DNA from: Cristatella mucedo
Lineage: Eukaryota; Bryozoa; Phylactolaemata; Cristatellidae
Direction of reading: 5' to 3'
Assembly (NCBI GenBank): GCA_009760855.2
Contig: WPIO01000022.1
Location: forward strand, 2,485,001 to 2,549,000
DNA length: 64,000 nt
In this document: piece by piece, positions 57,564-64,000 of the stretch
Position numbering within the stretch: position 1 is the stretch's first letter
Layout of the letters: each line of letters begins with the position of its first letter
The notes under the pieces: generated by a model
The model's input: only the letters and a program-made list of their open reading frames with translations
What the model was told of the DNA's origin: nothing
Databases searched by the model: none
Translations under genes and position numbers: made by a program

Positions 57564-59712
57564 TCAGTAGTCTCCGCCTCCGCCGCCGCCGCCATAGTCT
57601 CCGCCGCCACCGCCGCTGTAGTCGGAGTAGCCGCTGCCACTAATGTGGCTAGAGCTGTGCGTGTGTCCGCTATCAGCCGTCTGATGCTGACATCTGCTTT
57701 CCAAACTGGTGTGGCCGTGTTGGTGAGTGCTGCCGCTCGTCTGCTGCGCGCAGCGGGACGCACTGCCGCTTTCGCCTAACGCCCCGCCAGCGCCGCCGCT
57801 TTCGTCCCGTGACTCGGGCGCGTCTCCGAGATCTCCACCTGAATTACACAAGCTAAAATACGTACAGTTTTACGAAGGCGGGTTCGCGAGCATTTCACGC
57901 GCGAACACCTTCGATCGCCGCTCTCAAGGGTCGGCTCTCTAGGCGAGAGAAATCTACGACGTTCAATCTTCTGCGAAGCGTCCACTGTGGGCGGCACTCT
58001 ACGGCAGTAGTAACTAGTAGACAACGGCCGACCGACATACGGCGGCGAGTCTAGCGGCACCTATTTTCGCGACGCCGCCCTCAAGGGGACGGGCCGCCGC
58101 CATCGCCGCACTGCGGCCTGAGTCGACGTTACGCCCTGGCTGGCTGGCTGGCGAGAGGCGAAGCGAAGCGAAGCGCACACGCTCGCGTCTCCGTAATGCC
58201 GAGCGCTGGCCACGCGCGCAGAAGCCGTGCGCGAGCGCGCGCGGCCAGCGCTCGGCATTGCCAGTCTCTGCGACACTGCCCGCTGGTAGTATCGTCGGCG
58301 GCGGCAGCTTTTGACGGACGACTGCGAGAGCGCGGCCAATTGTACTTGATTGCATATGTTGTGAGTAAAATTTGAAGTAATCGGCGGAAAGCGCCAGCGG
58401 CCGCTTTAATCGCAGGTCGCGTCTTTCTTTTTCTTTTTTCATTTCTTTTTTTCGTTCTTTTTCTTTTCTTTTTCTCTCTTTCTTTCGCCTTTCTTCGCGT
58501 CTTTCTTCTTCGCAGCCTCGCACTCGCTGCACAGCCTCGCACTCGCTGCACAGCCTCGCACTCGCTGCACAGCCTCGCCTCTTTTTTCTCTCCGGAGCGA
58601 TGGCACATCGAGCTTCCGCTTCTCGTGCTTCCGCTCACAGCGAAGCGACTGCGCGTCGTCCTCGTGGGACTCGCCGCCGTCGCCGGCGGCAGCGCGAGTG
58701 ATTGCTAACTCTCTGTCGTCTCGACGCATTTTGGACTCGCGAGTGCGGGGCAGCTACCGTCTGTGGTGCGCTCGAGCTCGAAGCCGTTGCAGCTCGATGT
58801 CAGAGCGTCCACAACGCAGCTGCACAGTTCGCAGGACCGTCTCGGGGAGGCCGTGCTGCTTTGGCTCAGCGGCTAAGGTGCTCGTCCCGATGGAGGTCTG
58901 GCCGAGGTCGTGGGGTTGAGCCCCCGAGGCATATGTGAAGCGCCTGAATTGAGATTAAATTCCCTTGGGGCGCTATACAAATACAAGTGAACCATGAGTC
59001 GGTACCGGCCACGTAAATCGAACAGTTCGCGGCGCAGGACGTCGGTACTGACGTCGTGCGCCTGCAGACGACGGCCCCCCATCGCCGTTCGCCGAGAATC
59101 TTTTGATGGCCAATGCATTTCGACCGCTTCCGGCTCGCTGTGCTTATTACGAAACTGCTCTTTACGATCGGCTTTTCCACACGGAATCTAAGGGTGGTCC
59201 GTCAAGCCGTCCTAGCTGGACAACATCTGACTCGGAAGCCCACTCGCCCATGGTTACGGACCGAGGCCTTAAAATGGCTGCTGCCCGGCCGTGCAGTGAT
59301 GGCGGACCGGCGGTCAATTGAGGAAACTTCGTACAGCTCGTTGCAGTTGCCAGCGCCGAACTCTTGTTTGTCTTTTTATCGGCTGCTTCATCGCTTCTGC
59401 TGCATGATCGAACTTTATCCCGACCTCGTGGCGAGAATAAGTCCGCTGAAAAACGCTCGGGTCTTGACAACCCGCCGAGGGGCCCCGAGGACGCTTCCGT
59501 AACGCTAGGATCCAAGTCAAAACATCAGAATGCTTGCGAAACGGGAAACATCGACCTAAAGAAAAGAGTGTACGATGACGGCTGTTAGCACTGGATTGGT
59601 CTGCGACACTCTTACCATCGCCGCCGCCATCTGCTCCGCCGTCGTCTGCGTCGCCGTCCTTCTTTTCTCTCTTTTTCTTGCGTAGCTCTTTGGGTTTGCT
59701 GGCGTGAGACAT
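57564..59712 (-). CDS. Unrecognised basic/acidic glycine-rich protein, two exons
   Basis: Minus-strand exons 59712-59616 (first ATG, GTCATGT) and 57838-57564 (TGA). Donor GATG/GTAAGAG, acceptor TAATTCAG/GT, phase 1, restoring Gly33. Total 372 nt, 123 aa. Residues 1-18 are MSHASKPKELRKKKREKK, lysine/arginine-rich and nuclear-localisation-like. Residues 19-60 are Asp/Gly-rich (DGDADDGGADGGGDGGDLGD). Then comes a Ser/His/Gln stretch (STHQHGHTSLES, HTHSSSH), ending SGYSDYS and two Gly-Asp-Tyr blocks. The whole looks disordered. No family recognised. An alternative frame of exon 2 reads DDDDFEPMAQSG to a stop at 57449, but it does not fit the splice phase. The 1.8-kb intron holds SINE-1, a hairpin and tandem repeats. 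Confidence 0.65.
58195..58259. repeat. Inverted repeat, 17-bp perfect arms
   Basis: AATGCCGAGCGCTGGCC at 58195-58211 and its exact reverse complement at 58243-58259. The 31-base GC-rich loop can pair further. Confidence 0.93.
58513..58577. repeat. 19-bp tandem repeat, three copies
   Basis: Unit TCGCACTCGCTGCACAGCC three times without change, next to a CTTT-rich stretch (58420-58500). Confidence 0.9.
58858..58990 (+). mobile_element. SINE-1 copy
   Basis: Head CTTTGGCTCAGCGGCTAAGG, B box GGGGTTGAGCCCC, linker GGCATATGTGAAGCGCC, tail GAATTGAGATTAAATTCCCT and GGGGCGCTATACAAATA. It lies in the intron of the glycine-rich gene, opposite strand. Confidence 0.9.
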
Positions 59713-60218
59713 GACACAGGAGCGTCGCTCAGCGGCGCTGCGGCGGGACTCACTACCACTGCCACCGCACTCGCAGGCCACCGCCGATAAACGACCTCCA
59801 GTGGTGACAATGGGTTAAGCCGACCTGAAGTAAATCGAAGCGTCGAGGTCGCCCAAGGGCGCTCGCCGACGCTTAATGGCAGTTCGGTGAATTGCGTTCT
59901 GTTTACGCTCTCGGCGTGTTTGCGGGGGCCCACCCTCTCCCGCCCGCGAGTGCGGCTATTGCAGTGCAACGCCTGCCGGCGAGCTTCCGTGCGACCCAGC
60001 GCCAAGCACGTGCGGTCACGTGACCTGGCTCCAGTCCGCGCCAGCTGATGACTTAGGCGTGCGCAGCAGCGCTGCTGCACACGCCTACTGAGCACGACTC
60101 GTATCCTGTTGCAGCCGCCAATCAGGCATCGCCTGCCTGGAGTTGCAGCCTCTTCCACTGGGGGCGCGGCCTAAGCAGCAGCACTGTGTCCAGAGGCTGT
60201 CGTGTCGTGGGCGCCGAG
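59713..60218 (-). promoter_or_regulatory. CpG-rich 5' flank of the glycine-rich gene
   Basis: CpG-dense upstream region of the minus-strand start at 59712, without a TATA box. It may be shared with a divergent plus-strand start at about 60220. Confidence 0.4.
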
Positions 60219-60219
60219 A

Positions 60220-60363
60220 TGAGCTCGTCGCCGTTGGTGGGTCTCCTAGAGAAAGCCCAGCGAAATCGCTCGATTCTGGTTGACAGAACGCTCGCGGACA
60301 GTTCGTTCGTCTCGTCTCTATTGTACAGCCGTCAACGTAGCTTTTCTGTCGAAGCCTTCTAAG
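60220..60363 (+). CDS. Candidate short open frame or first exon, divergent
   Basis: ATG in a GCCGAGATGA context opens a 47-codon frame: MSSSPLVGLLEKAQRNRSIL, then VDRTLADSSFVSSLL, ending SFSVEAF and TAA. It lies in the CpG island about 500 bp from, and divergent to, the glycine-rich gene. It could be the first exon of a gene continuing off the window, a small protein, or chance. No downstream exons were found. Confidence 0.2.
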
Positions 60364-61330
60364 AACGCCCAAGGCCAACTAAGATCGCCTCAGGCGTCGG
60401 CTGGCTCAGGCCCAATGGCCGCCTGTAGCGGTCAGAAACGTGGCTACTACTACCGGAGCAGAGCTAAAACCGTTCCCGGAGCCCCCTTCCCACTCGGACG
60501 AAGCTTCTTGCTTTAACCATTCATTGCGATCGGAACAGTTCCGGTGATGGGGGAGGCACAAACACGCGCTGGCGCTAAAACACACACACACATGGGCAGG
60601 ATATATACACCGCTTGCAGGTACAGGCGAGGCCTTGTGGAGTTGGGCAAGCAAAGATTGCAGTCCTCCTCCTCTCCTCTGCTGAAGAGGAGTGGCAAGGT
60701 GGCCTCAACTTTAGCTGCAGCCAACGTCCGCGTTGGATTCTGACGGAAGGAAACTCATTACCAACTCACAGTGCTGAATGACCGTAGGTAAATTGAAAAT
60801 TTCAAGAACGAAGCTAAAAGCGAGTCTGTAACGTTCCGTCTCTTTGGGTCGTACGGTGTAAGACTTGCGCCGTCACCGAGTGCTTCGTAGGGTCGCTGTC
60901 ACCCCTCCCTGTCCCAACGATGCCCGATAGGTTCCTTCCGGCAGCTACCGGATTCAATTATAGGAATAATAGGGCATCTGTATAGTGAAATGGTGGCGAG
61001 CTTAATCGGCCAGAGTTGCACTGATATTCATTATGCGCGGCTCCTGGAATTACAATGTAGAGGAACCGGATGTGCGATAACCTACGACCAAGGCACCGCG
61101 TAAGCTGAGGCCTAGTAATAGGCAGAGGTTTATGCCTTGGCAGTTGAGCAGGGTTGCGCTCTACTCTCTGAGTGCCGTACGAGCGTTGTTTATTGTACGC
61201 CGTGGCATCTGTGCAAGACGGTGTCTCTGCAAGCAGCCTGCAGCCTCCACCGAGGGCTTCTTTACGTTGTTGGTACGTATTTGTTATGCTAAGGTAAGGG
61301 GCGCTCTTCGTCGAACACTCATGGCCGCCA
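60364..61330. other. Spacer, unassigned
   Basis: CpG content falls after about 60550. A CA run of about 14 bp lies near 60580. No gene or repeat family recognised. Confidence 0.35.
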
Positions 61331-61600
61331 GTTGTTAAGACCTGCGGCTAATAGCGTGCACGGAATAGTGCGCAGGCACGCTCGAAAAGCACGCGTGGAA
61401 CAAAAAATGTACGTTCGCTGTGGCGAAAAAAGCTGACCGGAACAGGTGCGTCTTGAGCAGAGACTTAAAGGATGCAAAGTCATTCGTTGCAGGCGACGAC
61501 AGTAGCCGGAAGTAAGGTCCAGGCCGTTGGCGCACATGAATTGAAAGCTCGATAACAAAAGATTTCTATTTACTGTGCGGGGTACAGATAATTTCAAGAA
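61331..61600 (-). mobile_element. LINE fragment, third subfamily
   Basis: On the minus strand FKSLLKTHLFRSAFFATAN matches the C-terminal FKKNLKTHLFRTAFS block of LINE-A type elements. The neighbouring untranslated region differs from LINE-A and LINE-B. It abuts the repeat array. Confidence 0.55.
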
Positions 61601-62720
61601 TCTAGAACCTCCAATGGCCCGGACCAGCCAGCTCCCTGCATAATCGAGCTGCGATGCAGCTGCTATTTCCATAATAACCATTTCGAAGCTGCGGTTTTGA
61701 TACTAATTTGCCAAATCCGTTTTCTGTGTTTACCAACCAAATTTCGCGGTAAAGCGCACAGAGTTTCTCATGCTATAGCCTCTAATGGCCCCCAGACCAG
61801 CGAGCCTCCCTCCATATTTTAACGGCGATACAGCTGCCACTTCCACACTAGGCGTCGCACAACTGTGGTATTTATTTCACGGTATAGAAAAATGTGTTCC
61901 GGATTCACCCTCAAAATTTCGTGCTATGGCGCATCTGTGTTCTAATGCAATGGCCTCCACTGGCCCACACCATTAGAGGTACTAACAATCTAACGCATTA
62001 GCGAAATCGTATACAATTTAGTGGGTAAATCCGGAATACTTTTATAGATAATGTGGCATCCAAACCATAGTTTTACAACGCATATTGTGGAAATGGGAGC
62101 TGTATCGCAGTTTGATTACGTAAGGAAGATGGCTGGTCCGGGCTACTGGAGGTAATATCACGAGAACACCCATATGCTATGCCATAAAACTAGGTTTTTT
62201 TAAACCCGGAACACGTTTTCTACAATGCGGAATCAAAAATATAGTTAGACGAAGCCTATAATGGAAATAGCGTTTTTATCAAAGTTTAAAATTGCACGAC
62301 AGCCCGAGTATTGGAGGTCATTGCATTAGAAAAGGGATAAACACTTGCACAAAATTGTTAGGGCGAAACTGTAACACCATTTTCTATGATTAGGAATTGA
62401 AAACACAGTCCCGCGATACCTCTGTGGAAAATGCAGCGGTATCGCCGTTCGAATGTAAGTATGCTGGCTGACGTGGGCCATTTAATATTATTCATTTGCA
62501 TAGCGCCCTAAAAAAAAACTTAATCTATGCAGGCGCTTCATATATGCCACGGGCTCGAGCCCACGACCTAGGGCAGACCTTAGTTGGGGCAAGAGCCTTA
62601 ACCACTGAGCCAAACCAGCGTCATTCTGTATGATTTGAAATCAAAACCGCAGGGTTCTGACTATTATTGTGGAAATGGCAGCTGTATCTCAGTGTACCTC
62701 AGTTATTCGTGGGACCTTAA
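61601..62720. repeat. Head-to-head tandem array, units of about 165-180 bp
   Basis: Left units start near 61603, 61781 and 61945 and carry the antisense signature CCTCCAATGGCCCGGACCAG ... CGATACAGCTGCCACTTCC. Right units start near 62081, 62262, 62425 and 62680 and carry the sense signature GTGGAAATGGCAGCTGTATC ... GGTCCGGGCTACTGGAGG. Also mirrored are GTGTTCCGGATT (left) and AATCCGGAATAC (right). Orientation flips near 61980-62000. A SINE-1 at 62487-62625 interrupts the third right unit. Confidence 0.8.
62487..62625 (-). mobile_element. SINE-1 inserted in the tandem array
   Basis: Tail with an A-run (CATAGCGCCCTAAAAAAAAA), linker GGCATATATGAAGCGCC in reverse, B box GGGCTCGAGCCC, head GCTCAGTGGTTAAGGC. 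The array unit resumes after it (TGATTTGAAATCAAAACCGC). Confidence 0.85.
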
Positions 62721-63679
62721 TGCTTGTGCTCGAAACACCGACAACCTAGTTGGAACAATCCTCATTACCTTCAAGGAATCGTACACAACTTGAGCATCTA
62801 ATTAAAAAATAGGCTAAAATTATTAGGTTATATTAAATTTTTTTACATAACTATACCATTCCAAAATTTATTCAAAAGATGGCATACTCTATAATGCAAT
62901 GTGGGCTGTATAATGTATGTATTTTCTCTAAAATACTCTAATTGTGAATATCTAGTAAAACCAGCATTCCTTAAAATTATTCTTGCATTGTTTTGTCGGC
63001 GCGCTTTTGTCGCTTCTCGCTTTTGTCCTTCGCGATTTATTGAGTAGTAGCAGTAGGCCGACTTAACAGGGGAAGAAATGTGCTCATCTGTGGACGTCGT
63101 TTTGGAACGGTATTCTTAGATTACGGGCAGACCTCTCCGTTGTAATCAGCAACCTGCGTGACTCTCTATTACTCCGCATAGTTAAAGTGTAACATTCTGC
63201 ACGCTCTGCTCGAAAAGAAGCAGTTACGAAAAAATTAGTAACCGCCTTGCACCTATGATTCATTTCCTGTTAAATGTACCCTCCCACTGCATAGATACTC
63301 GATTACTGCCGATCAATCGGAAGCAACTGAAGCTTTGGCCAAACGGGGAAACGTGACTGAATTTTTTTGATTGAAATACTAAATCAATGGCCGTACTTAT
63401 ATAGTCGTACACTGTAGATGTTTATCGGCTGACTTCGGCTGTAATGCCTGTAACCACTTACAGCAGTACAGCTCTACAGAAGAACAAGAAGCTAGTATAG
63501 CCTTTATTTTAGCTATTGCGTGGCGTCTAATTCTTTATATAGATTACATAAAAATGATTATTAGCAATGGAGACAGCATTCTATATAAATACTTTTGTAA
63601 ACGACTAGCTGATGTCAAACGCGACGTTCAAACTAGGAATTAGCACTCTACGAATTAGCTCGTCATTCGTGGCTGCATT
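62721..63679. other. AT-rich spacer
   Basis: Nearly 1 kb of AT-rich DNA. No gene, RNA or repeat family recognised. Confidence 0.4.
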
Positions 63680-63890
63680 GGATTGAATAACACTTTAACT
63701 CGCTCAAGAATGTGCACCTCTTTCCTAGTATCTTCAGTTTGTTCACAAAAAAGTGAGCAACACTCGCGCTAGCCAGAGACCTAAAGAGCTCGTGACTTGT
63801 CAGCAAGTCTGGGACCGGGCGAGAAAAAGGGGGCATGTTCCAGGGAATTCGTCTCCGCGAATCGGAGACTTCAACAAACACATTTACGCG
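63680..63890 (-). mobile_element. LINE fragment, region before the reverse transcriptase
   Basis: The minus-strand frame reads SHELFRSLASASVAHFFVNK and LKILGKRC. It resembles the linker of L2/CR1-type LINEs where an (L)AxxFAxFFxxKI motif precedes the fingers. Too short for a family assignment. Confidence 0.45.
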
Positions 63891-64000
63891 TTAGCATGAG
63901 CATGAGCCAAGTCTTTCAAGTCAGCAGTTCTGTTCACTTTTCTTTCTCCTCCCTACTATCTACATGAGTCATTCAGCTCCACGATGTGGAAAGGCCAGAC

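Noticed and set aside
57449-57763. Alternative exon 2 frame ending after DDDDFEPMAQSG
   Set aside because: It needs a different phase from the only good acceptor at 57838, and that acceptor joins in phase to the ATG exon in the Gly-Tyr frame.

Overview
This window is nuclear DNA of an animal, probably a marine invertebrate or early-branching deuterostome. The sequence itself cannot fix the phylum. Evidence: intron-split genes with GT-AG junctions, CpG-rich gene starts, long dinucleotide repeats, 5'-truncated non-LTR retrotransposons (LINEs) of L2/CR1 type, tRNA-headed SINEs and a Ty3/gypsy remnant. There is no bacterial operon structure. All names come from reading motifs and splice phases by eye; no database was searched.

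Five genes could be assembled with consistent splice phases. (1) 691-1861, +: the last two exons of a receptor-type protein tyrosine phosphatase, covering the end of its second (D2) domain. The invariant loop arginine is histidine, so this domain is a pseudophosphatase. (2) 8734-10421, +: three exons of an unrecognised protein, 5' end not found. (3) 17026-35699, +: a complete eight-exon acyl-protein thioesterase (LYPLA/APT family, 232 aa) with Ser/Asp/His triad. Its N terminus fits N-myristoylation instead of the usual Cys2 palmitoylation. (4) 46162-51223, -: a complete three-exon gene for a 183-aa protein with a Met-Gly-Cys acylation signal and nine Lys/Ala/Glu/Asp-rich octapeptides. (5) 57564-59712, -: a two-exon gene for a 123-aa protein, basic then acidic and glycine-rich. 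Genes 4 and 5 were not recognised. The genes show no evident common pathway.

Most of the rest is mobile DNA. Two LINE families dominate. LINE-A has a TTA-rich tail and a conserved 3' stem-loop; LINE-B has an ATTAC-repeat tail. At least three tRNA-headed SINE groups occur. SINE-1 and SINE-3 end in a copy of the LINE-A 3' stem-loop, so LINE-A is their likely mobilising partner; SINE-2 has a different end. Insertions are nested: SINE-2 in a gypsy integrase, SINE-2 in LINE-A and LINE-B, LINE-B in LINE-A, LINE-A in LINE-A, and a 739-bp solo LTR in LINE-A.

Layout: 1-3.5 kb phosphatase 3' end and gypsy remnant; 3.5-8.7 kb repeats; 8.7-10.4 kb unknown gene; 10.4-16.8 kb decayed LINEs; 17-35.7 kb thioesterase gene, whose intron 6 holds a tower of nested LINEs; 36-44.7 kb LINE-rich spacer; 44.9-54.6 kb CpG-rich DNA with gene 4 and many perfect hairpins; 55-57 kb old LINE; 57.5-60.5 kb gene 5 and its CpG island; 61.6-62.7 kb head-to-head satellite-like array; then AT-rich spacer to the end.
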